This document shows, one piece after another, positions 1 through 7,822 of a DNA stretch of 64,000 nt. The notes beneath the pieces were generated by a model. It made no database searches. It saw only the letters and a list, made by a program, of their open reading frames with translations, and was not told the DNA's origin. Position 1 is the stretch's first letter. Each line of letters starts with the position of its first letter. The position numbers and the translations under genes are program-made. Where the stretch lies: the NCBI RefSeq assembly GCF_003449015.1, contig NZ_QRGD01000013.1:32189-96188 (forward strand), given 5' to 3'. Origin of the DNA: Aureibaculum luteum. GTDB lineage: Bacteria > Bacteroidota > Bacteroidia > Flavobacteriales > Flavobacteriaceae.

Positions 1-43
1 TACCGTTTGATTTATCAAAAGAATGTTGTAAAATTAGTTTCCT

Positions 44-331
44 CTACCTTCTTTTATTTCTAAAAGAATATGCAATGGCTTCTGCCTCGATTTCATCATT
101 GGATTTGCGTCCATTTTGAAGTAGCCACGTATTGAGTTTTTTCTTTTCGAAATAAATCATTTTTCCATTGGGTTTGGAATGTGGGATATTGCCCGATGCT
201 GTAAGTTTGTAAAGATAACTTCTAGAGATACCAGTATAATCACAGGTTTCTTCAAAGGTTAATACGTCCTTACTTACGGTTAGTAATCGTTCTATTCGAT
301 CTAAGCGTTCTAAGATTAATAAGTTGTCCAT
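44..331 (-). CDS. Helix-turn-helix protein of excisionase/MerR-like type
   Basis: A 95-residue DNA-binding protein. After a short leucine/arginine-rich helix (residues 3-18) comes a helix-turn-helix (about 22-48, with CDYTGISRSYLYKL) and a wing-like strand (SKPNGKMIYF) as in the HTH_17/excisionase family. The C-terminal tail is basic (RNKRR). Such proteins are standard passengers of Bacteroidota integrative elements, where they act as excisionase-like or mobilisation-control factors. It lies downstream of the integrase on the same strand, and palindromes sit just upstream of its start. The exact role is inferred from context; the fold assignment is fairly safe. Confidence 0.8.
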   Translation of the reverse strand: MDNLLILERLDRIERLLTVSKDVLTFEETCDYTGISRSYLYKLTASGNIPHSKPNGKMIYFEKKKLNTWLLQNGRKSNDEIEAEAIAYSFRNKRR

Positions 332-357
332 TTTATCTGTTTTAGGATTAATAAATG

Positions 358-448
358 AACAAAAGCACTTTTGTTTTCTTTTATAGAATTCTTAGGATAA
401 ATGTAGGGAAATAGTAAAGTGGATCTAATTCCACAACTAAATAGTTGT
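358..448. promoter_or_regulatory. Cluster of short palindromes upstream of the HTH gene
   Basis: Within the 332-base gap between integrase and HTH gene there are perfect dyads: AACAAAAG-CA-CTTTTGTT at 358-375, GTGGA/TCCAC at 419-434 and ACAACTA-AA-TAGTTGT at 433-448. They lie directly upstream of the minus-strand HTH gene, so operator or recombination-accessory sites are plausible. Nothing in the sequence tells these two apart. Confidence 0.4.
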
Positions 449-569
449 TCACAAATAATTGATAAACAAAGAGTTAATTAATTTTGTGTTGATTTGTTGA
501 TGTAATTTTATCTCCTAATTTTATTTGAAATAAAAAAGGATTAAACGAGAATAATCAATATTTAATCAG

Positions 570-591
570 AAAATCATGAAAAAATGATTTT
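570..591 (-). terminator. Hairpin after the integrase gene
   Basis: AAAATCAT and ATGATTTT form a perfect 8-bp stem around a 6-base loop, about 70 bases beyond the integrase stop on the minus strand. The stem is AT-rich, so termination is only moderately likely. Confidence 0.4.
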
Positions 592-663
592 GGATAAAAA
601 CTATGGGTTATCTACAAATAGAGATGAGTATTTCATGAAAATACTATATGAAAAAGCTCATGT

Positions 664-1794
664 CTAAGAAAATTTTAAGACAGGAATGCTATTTGCAGCC
701 TCTTTCATTTTAGTATCTATTATTTTGGCATAAATTTCGGTTGTTCTTATTTCTTTGTGTCCAAGTCTTTTGGATACAGTATAAATATCTGCTCCATTTT
801 CTAATAACAAAACGGCATTCGTATGTCTGGCACTATGAAAAGTAATATGTTTTGTTATACCTGCACGCATACACCACCGTAAAATTTCTGAATTAAAATG
901 AGCACCGTATTTGAGACCTGTAAAAACTCTATCATTTTGGTTTTCTCTTTTTCCTAGTAGTGCTCTGGCCTGATCAGATATATACAAATATTCAAGCCCA
1001 TCAGTTTTTTTCTGCCTAAAAATGACTCGAGGTTGTTCTTCTTCATCTCTTACTTCTGACCAGATTAGTTTATTGATATCACTCCATCGCAGCCCTGTAA
1101 GACAACTAAAAATAAAAGCATTTTTTAAAACCGGGTGTTTGCAACTGGCCTTACTTAAAGCTTGTAATTCTGAATATGTGAGATATTCCCTTTTGGATTC
1201 CCCTTGGTCGAACCCTTTAACCATTCGTACTATATTTGTATCTAAATAACCTTGGTTAAAAGCCTCAGTTAATGCAGCTCTAATTTTATTGAAATAGGTA
1301 TATTTAGTATTCTGAGATAAGGGAGTGTTGCCAGTGGTTTTGGCTTCTGTATGTAAGTATTTTTTAAATCCTTTTAAAAAATCTTCATTAACATCCTTTA
1401 TCATCAAATTAGCTGGACAATAGCGTTCTAAATGTTTAAAGGCGGCTTCCCAATTATCATAATTGCCTTTACTTTCATATCGGTCTTCTTTAAGTTTGTT
1501 GTAATAAGTTAAAAATAAAATTTTACCTTTTTTATCGTCCTTTATACTGAACTTACCTTTAATATAATCTGATTTCTTAATAGTAAGAATATTCTGGGCT
1601 AACTGCATTGTTTCTTTATTATACTTTTTTTCATTTGCAGTAATTGGATTTTCATGGAGATAAAGTTTTAAGTATTCAAAACTCCTATGGTGTTTCATCT
1701 TCCCGTTTTTATCAATTAAGTACCCTAAGTAGTATTCTAAAAATAGGGTAATACGTCCGTTTGCAATTTTTCTTTTTCTTAAACTAATCTTCAT
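664..1794 (-). CDS. Tyrosine recombinase (site-specific integrase)
   Basis: A 376-residue integrase of the phage-integrase family. The N-terminal ~90 residues look like the arm-binding domain, followed by a SAM-like core-binding domain (about 100-195, with NTKYTYFNKIRAALTEAF). The catalytic domain shows Arg I in TGLRWSDI (near 233), the HxxR box in HSARHT (near 322), the second His in RLGHKEIRTT and the nucleophilic Tyr in TTEIYAKI (near 355). All catalytic residues are present, so it should be active. It points away from mnmE, whose 3' end lies about 650 bases upstream, as expected for an element inserted at that locus. The element continues to the left, outside the window. Confidence 0.93.
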   Translation of the reverse strand: MKISLRKRKIANGRITLFLEYYLGYLIDKNGKMKHHRSFEYLKLYLHENPITANEKKYNKETMQLAQNILTIKKSDYIKGKFSIKDDKKGKILFLTYYNKLKEDRYESKGNYDNWEAAFKHLERYCPANLMIKDVNEDFLKGFKKYLHTEAKTTGNTPLSQNTKYTYFNKIRAALTEAFNQGYLDTNIVRMVKGFDQGESKREYLTYSELQALSKASCKHPVLKNAFIFSCLTGLRWSDINKLIWSEVRDEEEQPRVIFRQKKTDGLEYLYISDQARALLGKRENQNDRVFTGLKYGAHFNSEILRWCMRAGITKHITFHSARHTNAVLLLENGADIYTVSKRLGHKEIRTTEIYAKIIDTKMKEAANSIPVLKFS

Positions 1795-1833
1795 AATTGA
1801 TGTTTTAATAGTTATTTATGTTCCACAAATAAA

Positions 1834-2193
1834 TTATCGTACTTCGAATAACCTATCTATTACAGATCTTTTAATTCTTGTCACCCTTTGCCCCAAATTA
1901 ACAGCTTCAATATAACCACAATTGATATTGTAGTAAATTACCCTATTAGAACAGTTTAAAAGTGTAGCGGCTTCTTTTACCGTTAAAAATTCTTTAGCTT
2001 TTATTACCTCTAGTGAAAAGGTTATTTCTTCTTTGGACTCTTGATTGCTTTTTGCAATTTTTGTCTCTCTTATTTTCTCTTTATAATGACGACTATTACA
2101 TTTATGTGAACAGTATTTGGTCGAAGTCGTTCGTGCCGTAAATTCATTTTTACAGTACTTGCAAATTCTCTGTATTTTAATATTACTACTCAT
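1834..2193 (-). CDS. Zinc-ribbon plus helix-turn-helix protein
   Basis: A 119-residue protein with two parts. Residues 11-35 carry four cysteines (CKYC...CSHKC) resembling a small zinc ribbon. Residues 65-117 form an excisionase-type helix-turn-helix (LTVKEAATLLNCSNRVIYY) with a wing ending RSVIDRLF. It lies 39 bases upstream of the integrase on the same strand, probably in one transcript. It is a good candidate for the recombination directionality factor of the element, although a plain repressor role cannot be excluded. The repeats at 2233-2330 lie just upstream of its start. Confidence 0.75.
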   Translation of the reverse strand: MSSNIKIQRICKYCKNEFTARTTSTKYCSHKCNSRHYKEKIRETKIAKSNQESKEEITFSLEVIKAKEFLTVKEAATLLNCSNRVIYYNINCGYIEAVNLGQRVTRIKRSVIDRLFEVR

Positions 2194-2232
2194 TCTATTA
2201 TAAAGAATTAGATATCGCTAGATTTCTCTAAG

Positions 2233-2330
2233 TACCGCTAAGCGACAAAATCGGCGAAATTACCGCAAGCGTGGTGTAAATTTTTACACCACGGTTCAAA
2301 AAAAGACGACGTGGTGTAAAAATGGTGTAA
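2233..2330. repeat. Clustered short repeats in the putative attachment region
   Basis: Between the zinc-ribbon HTH gene and the end of mnmE two repeat families occur. One is TACCGCTAAGCG (2233-2244) with TACCGCAAGCG (2261-2271). The other is GTGGTGTAAA in direct orientation at 2271-2280 and 2311-2320, inverted at 2283-2292, and shortened (TGGTGTAA) at 2323-2330. Repeated 10-mers beside an integrase and a chromosomal gene end are the usual look of arm-type integrase or excisionase binding sites. The crossover core itself, probably in the mnmE 3' end, cannot be fixed without the other element end. Confidence 0.55.
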
Positions 2331-2439
2331 TAAATGTATGAAAATAGGGGTATTAAAAGAAAGAAATACTAAAAAAGTTATTCACAACTATTTGATTTAC
2401 AGTCAAATAATATCATTTGGCATCAACTAAAATGACTGT

Positions 2440-3852
2440 TTATTTTCCAATACAAAAGTTTGCAAAAATATTACCAAGTAAATCCTCATTAGTTACTGCT
2501 CCAGTAATTTCACCCAAATAGAGTAGGGCTTGGCGGATATCGATAGCTATTAAATCAGAGCTGATGTTGTTGTCAATACCAAATTGAACATTTTTAATTT
2601 CAATTAGAGCCTTGTTTAACACGGAGAAATGACGACTATTACTCACTATAGTCTGATTATTACTTAAGACTCCAATATTAGATAATGCCGTTAGTTGATT
2701 TTTTAATTCATGAATACCTTCGTTTTCTTTTGCAGAAAGAAATAAGATATTTTTAATTTGGTTTTCAATCTGATTCATTTCTTTTTCGGAAAGTAAATCA
2801 GATTTATTTGCAATTATCAACATTTTTTTATCAGGAAACTTTGTAGAAACCTTTTCAATTTCATGTTTAATCAAATTCAATAATTCAGTTATTTCACCAT
2901 CATGTCTACTTCTTATAATTGAGGCATCAAATAAATAAATTATCAATTGAGCTTGTGCCGTTTTTTCGAAAGTTTTTTTAATTCCGATACTCTCAATTTC
3001 ATCGGTGGTGTCTCTAATTCCCGCAGTGTCAATAAAGCGATATGCTACTCCTTCAATGATTAATTCATCTTCAATAGCATCTCTAGTTGTACCCGCAATA
3101 GAGCTTACTATTGCTTTTTCCTCATTTAATAATGCATTTAATAACGTAGACTTACCTACATTGGGTTCTCCGATAATGGCAACTGGAATACCGTTTTTTA
3201 GAACATTACCAAAAGCAAATGAATCAATTAATGCTTTTAGGACAGTTGAGATTTTAGTGACCAATTTTTGGAAATCGTCTCTATTTGCAAATTCAACATC
3301 TTCTTCAGAAAAATCTAATTCCAATTCAATTAGAGACGCAAAATTCAAAAGGTCTTGTCTCAGATTTTCAATTTCATTAGAAAAACCACCCCTCATCTGT
3401 TGCATGGCAATTTGATGAGAAGCTTTTGAATCTGAAGCTATTAGGTCAGCTACAGCCTCCGCTTGGCTAAGGTCTAATTTACCGTTTAAAAAAGCTCGTA
3501 AAGTAAATTCACCAGGGTCAGCCATTCTACATCCATTGCGTACAAAAAGTTGCATAATTTCTTGCTGAATATATAGTGAGCCATGACAAGAAATTTCAAC
3601 CACATCTTCACCAGTATATGATTGAGGATTCTTAAAGAGAGAAACTAAAACTTCATCAAGCACACGTTCACCATCAATGATATTACCTAAATGAATAGTA
3701 TGGGTTTTTTGATTGGATAATTTTTTATTATGAATAGACTTAAAATAGCGATTGGCAATAGAAATAGCATTACTACCTGATAACCGTATAACGGCAATGG
3801 CACCAGAACCTGATGGAGTTGCTAAAGCAATAATTGTATCTTGAGTATTCAT
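2440..3852 (-). CDS. mnmE: tRNA modification GTPase MnmE
   Basis: A 470-residue MnmE (TrmE), which with MnmG installs the carboxymethylaminomethyl group on U34 of certain tRNAs. The N-terminal folate-binding domain begins with DTIIALATPSGSGAIAVIRLSG. The G domain sits in the middle: P-loop GEPNVGKST (near 230), switch region with AGTTRD, DTAG, and NKSD. The C-terminus ends in the invariant FCIGK whose Cys is catalytic. Length is normal for the family. The stop lies next to an integrated element; the 3' end of this gene is a known target for integrative islands in other bacteria, for example SGI1 in Salmonella. Confidence 0.97.
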   Translation of the reverse strand: MNTQDTIIALATPSGSGAIAVIRLSGSNAISIANRYFKSIHNKKLSNQKTHTIHLGNIIDGERVLDEVLVSLFKNPQSYTGEDVVEISCHGSLYIQQEIMQLFVRNGCRMADPGEFTLRAFLNGKLDLSQAEAVADLIASDSKASHQIAMQQMRGGFSNEIENLRQDLLNFASLIELELDFSEEDVEFANRDDFQKLVTKISTVLKALIDSFAFGNVLKNGIPVAIIGEPNVGKSTLLNALLNEEKAIVSSIAGTTRDAIEDELIIEGVAYRFIDTAGIRDTTDEIESIGIKKTFEKTAQAQLIIYLFDASIIRSRHDGEITELLNLIKHEIEKVSTKFPDKKMLIIANKSDLLSEKEMNQIENQIKNILFLSAKENEGIHELKNQLTALSNIGVLSNNQTIVSNSRHFSVLNKALIEIKNVQFGIDNNISSDLIAIDIRQALLYLGEITGAVTNEDLLGNIFANFCIGK

Positions 3853-3867
3853 AATTTAATTTCTATG

Positions 3868-3875
3868 CAAAAGTA
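3868..3875 (-). promoter_or_regulatory. Bacteroidota -7 box upstream of mnmE
   Basis: On the minus strand TACTTTTG matches TAnnTTTG and lies 16 bases before the mnmE start codon. No clear -33 TTTG was found at the usual spacing. Confidence 0.45.
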
Positions 3876-3975
3876 GCAAATTCTCTTGTTTTACGGGTGT
3901 TTAGTAAAGCTATGTTTGTAACATTTTCTGAAATAATGCGTCTTATAAGAAAACAAACACTCTAAAACACAACAT

Positions 3976-4311
3976 ATGAAACGAAATAATCAATTAATCG
4001 TAATTACACATTTAAGCCAACTTTTAGATTTGGTAACCTTAGTAGGAGGATTATTAGTACCATTATTTATATGGATAACAAATAAAGATAAAGTTTTTAC
4101 TATGGACGAACATGGAAGATCAATTATCAATTTTCGGTTAAGTATGATAATTTACATGCTAATATGTATTCCATTAATACTATTTTTTGGTTTAGGATTA
4201 CTTGGATTTGCAGTAATTGGTGTCTTTTATTTTATTTTTCCAATAATAAATGCGATAAAAGCAAGTAATAATGAGCCCCCAAACTACCCATTTTCCCTAA
4301 AAATTCTATAA
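3976..4311 (+). CDS. DUF4870 domain membrane protein
   Basis: A small 111-residue protein of the DUF4870 (Tic20-like) family. It begins with a hydrophilic stretch followed by LVTLVGGLLVPLFIWI (first membrane segment), a conserved DEHGRSIINFRLS motif between segments, and a second hydrophobic block (IIYMLICIPLILFFGLGLLGFAVIGVF, given here only as residues 62-87). The motif with an asparagine-rich turn (INF) and the C-terminal YPFSLKIL are typical of flavobacterial members. Function is unknown. It is divergent from mnmE. After it, the 14-mer ACTACCCATTTTCC recurs (near 4283 and 4438), possibly a relic of a duplicated gene end. Confidence 0.85.
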   Translation: MKRNNQLIVITHLSQLLDLVTLVGGLLVPLFIWITNKDKVFTMDEHGRSIINFRLSMIIYMLICIPLILFFGLGLLGFAVIGVFYFIFPIINAIKASNNEPPNYPFSLKIL

Positions 4312-4574
4312 ATGATGAAAATTTTTAGAATTAATTTGCTATAAATTTTGATTTTATTTACATCAATGTTCATCCTTAGCATCAAAACAAACGATTGAAG
4401 TTATTGAATATCAACACCTTATAGTAAATCGTAAAAACTACCCATTTTCCTTGATTTTTAAAATCACCCATTTACACTATTGACTGGTATCGTCTGAGAA
4501 CATACATTTGCTTTATAAAATTAATATATAATAGAAACGAAAATACGACGTTATAATATCTGAATACTAAAATT

Positions 4575-5130
4575 AGGGGAGAAAGGAGAGGAGTGAAAAT
4601 TATGAATTAAAGTTCATATCTACAAGTAACTTTTCTCCTTCTATTAAACTAAAATTAGTATAAATATAAAAATATTACTCTTAGGAGTTTAACTCAGGGG
4701 AGAAAGGAGAGAAGTGAAAATTATGAATGAAGATTCAAATCTACAAGTAGCTTTTCTCCTTCTATTAAAATTATAATTAGTATAAAATATAAAAGTATTA
4801 CTCTTAGGAGTTTAACTCAGGGGAGAAAGGAGAGAAGTGAAAATTATGAATGAAGATTCAAATCTACAAGTAGCTTTTCTCCTTCTATTAAAATTATAAT
4901 TAGTATAAAATATAAAAGTATTACTCTTAGGAGTTTAACTCAGGGGAGAAAGGAGAGAAGTGAAAATTATGAATGAAGATTCAAATCTACAAGTAGCTTT
5001 TCTCCTTCTATTAAAAGAATTGTAAGTATAAGTATAAAAGTATTACTCTTAGGAGTTCAACTCAGGGGAGAAAGGAGAGAAGCGAAAGGTTAAGTATGAG
5101 CTTAACACTACAAGTAGCTTTTCTCCTTAC
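4575..5130 (+). repeat. Five tandem ~122-bp units with covarying hairpins
   Basis: Units start with AGGGGAGAAAGGAGAG at 4575, 4696, 4819, 4942 and 5064. Each has an outer stem, AAGGAGAGAAG pairing with CTTTTCTCCTT, and an inner stem whose sequence changes while pairing is kept: TATGAA/TTCATA in unit 1, TGAAT/ATTCA in units 2-4, GTTAAG/CTTAAC in unit 5. One outer-stem pair also varies (T-A, T-G, C-G). Between units a second dyad GAGTT-T-AACTC recurs. Compensatory change argues for a selected folded RNA or single-strand DNA. The flanks (4312-4574 and 5131-5410) hold no other recognised gene. Confidence 0.85.
4723..5025 (+). other. Three near-identical mini-ORFs inside the tandem units
   Basis: Units 2, 3 and 4 each contain an ATG (4723, 4846, 4969) after a purine-rich GGAG stretch. 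They encode 17-18 residue hydrophobic peptides: MNEDSNLQVAFLLLLKL in two units and a version ending KEL in the third. Unit 1 has a stop at codon 3. Unit 5 keeps the LQVAFLL frame from an ATG at 5096 and runs to 5260 (54 residues). The right arm of the outer stem (TCTCCTT) would mask the GGAG of the same unit. Translation is unproven; the frame may be a by-product of the hairpin. Confidence 0.35.
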
Positions 5131-5410
5131 TATTTTAAAATCAAATTTATTTCTTATTATTTTCTACCATTTTTTCATAAAGTCAATAGTACTATTCACG
5201 ATAGATTCTTTTCATATTTTTATCAATCATCTTTTTTCGAACATCGTCAATTTTAATTGAAACACTTTTTTTGGAATAAAAAAAGTTGGCAACTTAGAAA
5301 TGCAACTATTGATAGTACACGTAAATTCATTTTATTAGTTAAAGATCTACAAATGTTCTAGCTTCTTTTAAATTATTTGAAGTAATTAGATGAATCGTTT
5401 TAATAGCTAT

Positions 5411-5992
5411 CTAGCCATGTACCTTAGCCGTTTTGCCTCCTGCTTTCATTAACTCTGCTTCATAGGCTAATAATTGATCCCATTTCTTATTCACAATCTC
5501 TTTATCCTGATATTTTCTTGCAAAACCTAAGAACAAGGTGTAATGATTGGCCTCAGAAATCATTAAGTCTTTATAGAAGTCAGATAATTCTTGATCTTCC
5601 AAATTTTCTGAAAACACTTTAAAACGTTCACAACTTCTAGCTTCTATAAGTGCTGCAACTAATAAACGTTGTATTAAAGCTTCATTTCTGTCCTTTGTTT
5701 TTACAAAAAAGCTTTGTAAATCTTTGGCATAGTTATTTGATTGAGATCTGCCTAATACCATTCCTCTAGCAGTCATTAAATCATGCACCATTTTAAAATG
5801 TTGCATTTCTTCTATGGCAATTTCGCTCATGGCGGAAACTAACTCTGTTTCTTCAGAGTAGTTTATGATAATAGAAACAGCATTAGATGCAGCCTTTTGC
5901 TCTAAAAAAGCGTGGTCTGTTAATATTTGCTGTAAATCATTTTTGGCAATTTCTGCCCATGAAGTTTCTGTTTCAAATTTAAGTCCTAACAT
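5411..5992 (-). CDS. miaE: tRNA-(ms2io6A) hydroxylase, MiaE family
   Basis: A 193-residue ferritin-like di-iron protein of the MiaE family, which hydroxylates the isopentenyl side chain of ms2i6A37 in tRNA. The di-iron ligands are visible in order: DHAFLEQKAAS (near 27), EEMQHF (near 82), EARSCERF (near 117) and SEANHY (near 146). Length fits the family. It lies 5 bases downstream of dnaX on the same strand and is probably cotranscribed with it. Assignment is by motif and length. The exact tRNA substrate in this organism is assumed. Confidence 0.92.
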   Translation of the reverse strand: MLGLKFETETSWAEIAKNDLQQILTDHAFLEQKAASNAVSIIINYSEETELVSAMSEIAIEEMQHFKMVHDLMTARGMVLGRSQSNNYAKDLQSFFVKTKDRNEALIQRLLVAALIEARSCERFKVFSENLEDQELSDFYKDLMISEANHYTLFLGFARKYQDKEIVNKKWDQLLAYEAELMKAGGKTAKVHG

Positions 5993-5997
5993 AGTTG

Positions 5998-7710
5998 TTA
6001 TAAATCGAGTTTAAATTTACTTTTTAGTAGTGCCAACGCTTGGTTCTTTTCTAATAATTTATTGTACTTCTCCTGCGGCGTATAGGCAAATTTCTTTTGG
6101 TTATCTTCATTTACATTAATCACCAAATCAATACCGTAATTATTTAATTTTTCACGAAAATAGCGTACTAATTTCGGTTTTACTTTTAAAAGTTCCGTTT
6201 TCATCATTGCACTAGGCATATCTAACTGAACGCTGTTTTTTTTAACTTTAGGAATATCCGCTTTTAAAATAGCTACCAGGTTACGCACGCCTTTTTGCTC
6301 TAATTCTTGAATGTATTTCTTCCAATATTCTAAGAATTCAGCTTCAGAAAATTCATCCCTTGGTTTATTAGAATTATCTTCTAATTCATCATCCGTTTTT
6401 TTAACGGTTTCTTTCTTTTTATGAATACTACTTAGAGATAGGGCAGAAGAACGCCTTGTTTTTCTTGTAGATAGCGTTGGTTTTTCCGTAGGTGTTTCTT
6501 GTTCTACGTTAATTTTAGGTTTTTTTACTACAGCAGTTGTTTTTTTAGCAATTACTGGAGTCACTTTATTTTTTTTAGCAACTGATGTACTTATAAAGTG
6601 TATGGCGGGAATTATGTAGTTTTTATGCTTTTTTTTTTCGTCCGTATTCGGAAAAGTTATTGACGCTAATTGCATTAATGTTAATTCCACTAACAGTCGT
6701 TGATTTTTACTGCTTTTGTATTTTAAATCGCAATCATTGGCCAAATCAATCCCTTTAAGTAAAAATGATATTTCACATTTTTTACTTTGTTCGTCGTATT
6801 GTTTTTTTGTAGACTCACCTACTTCCAGTAATGGAATAGTTATGCTATCTTTTGCAACCAATAAGTCTCTGAAATGTGAAGCTAAGCCAGCAATAAAATG
6901 ATGACCTTCAAAACCTTGAGCTAAAATTTCATTAAAAGCAATTAACACCTGAGGGATATTATTTTCAAGAATTAAATCAGTAATCTTAAAATAAGAATCA
7001 TAATCTAATACATTCAAGTTTTCTGCAACGGCCTGCCTTGTAATATTATCATTAGAAAAACTAACGACTCTGTCAAAAACAGAAAGAGCATCACGTAAAG
7101 CTCCATCCGCTTTTTGAGCGATAATATGTAGGGCATCATCATCTGCCTTAATTTTTTCTTCCTTGGTTATTTTATGCAGGTATTCTTTAATATCAACAAC
7201 ACCAATCCGTTTAAAGTCAAATATTTGACATCTAGATAAAATGGTAGGAATAATTTTATGCTTTTCTGTAGTTGCTAAAATAAATATAGCATGAGCAGGA
7301 GGTTCTTCTAACGTTTTTAAAAATGCATTAAATGCAGCTTGAGATAACATGTGTACCTCATCAATTATATAAACTTTATATTTTCCTGTTTGTGGTGGTA
7401 TACGAACCTGATCTGTTAAATTTCTTATATCATCAACCGAATTGTTAGATGCTGCATCTAATTCAAAGATATTAAAAGCAAAATCTTCATTAGGGTCAAT
7501 CGTTTCTGCATTAGCTTGATTAATTCTTTTTGCTAGAATTCTTGCACATGTAGTTTTACCAACACCTCTGGGGCCTGTAAACAATAAAGCTTGTGCTAAA
7601 TGGTTGTTTTTTATAGCATTTTCTAGTGTGTTAGTAATGGCTTTTTGCCCCACAACATCATCAAAAACCTGAGGTCTATATTTACGTGCCGATACTATAA
7701 AATGTTCCAT
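5998..7710 (-). CDS. dnaX: DNA polymerase III subunit gamma/tau
   Basis: A 570-residue clamp-loader ATPase. The AAA+ core shows Walker A GPRGVGKTT (near 46), Walker B IIDEVHML, sensor 1 LATTEKHKI and the SRC box with its arginine finger (TILSRCQIF). The zinc-finger cysteines found in the E. coli protein are replaced by NEDFAFNIFELDAASNNS, as in other flavobacteria. The middle (about 370-460) is a basic, low-complexity linker and the C-terminal third is the tau-like region. No obvious programmed frameshift signal was noticed. It is followed at 5 bases by miaE. Confidence 0.96.
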   Translation of the reverse strand: MEHFIVSARKYRPQVFDDVVGQKAITNTLENAIKNNHLAQALLFTGPRGVGKTTCARILAKRINQANAETIDPNEDFAFNIFELDAASNNSVDDIRNLTDQVRIPPQTGKYKVYIIDEVHMLSQAAFNAFLKTLEEPPAHAIFILATTEKHKIIPTILSRCQIFDFKRIGVVDIKEYLHKITKEEKIKADDDALHIIAQKADGALRDALSVFDRVVSFSNDNITRQAVAENLNVLDYDSYFKITDLILENNIPQVLIAFNEILAQGFEGHHFIAGLASHFRDLLVAKDSITIPLLEVGESTKKQYDEQSKKCEISFLLKGIDLANDCDLKYKSSKNQRLLVELTLMQLASITFPNTDEKKKHKNYIIPAIHFISTSVAKKNKVTPVIAKKTTAVVKKPKINVEQETPTEKPTLSTRKTRRSSALSLSSIHKKKETVKKTDDELEDNSNKPRDEFSEAEFLEYWKKYIQELEQKGVRNLVAILKADIPKVKKNSVQLDMPSAMMKTELLKVKPKLVRYFREKLNNYGIDLVINVNEDNQKKFAYTPQEKYNKLLEKNQALALLKSKFKLDL

Positions 7711-7762
7711 AGAAAATTTAAAAAATCAATATTTAAAATTCAAAATTCCAACAAATTTTTTA

Positions 7763-7813
7763 CCTCACCTTCGGAGAGGTCAAGATTATTGTTTTCTATA
7801 ATCTTGGGTGAGG
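7763..7813. repeat. Long composite hairpin between acyl-CoA ligase gene and dnaX
   Basis: CCTCACC (7763-7769) pairs with GGTGAGG (7807-7813), and CAAGATTAT (7781-7789) with ATAATCTTG (7798-7806). CCTCACC could alternatively pair with the nearby GGAGAGG (7773-7779). It could end the ligase transcript or fold in the dnaX leader. It also resembles palindromic intergenic repeats common in Flavobacteriaceae. Confidence 0.5.
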
Positions 7814-7822
7814 ACAAAGGTA

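Noticed and set aside
3005..3415. 136-residue plus-strand ORF inside mnmE
   Set aside because: It is antisense to the conserved G domain of mnmE; composition reflects the opposite strand.
4575..5130. CRISPR array
   Set aside because: Units are about 122 bp and nearly identical throughout; there are no short repeats separated by unique spacers and no cas genes.
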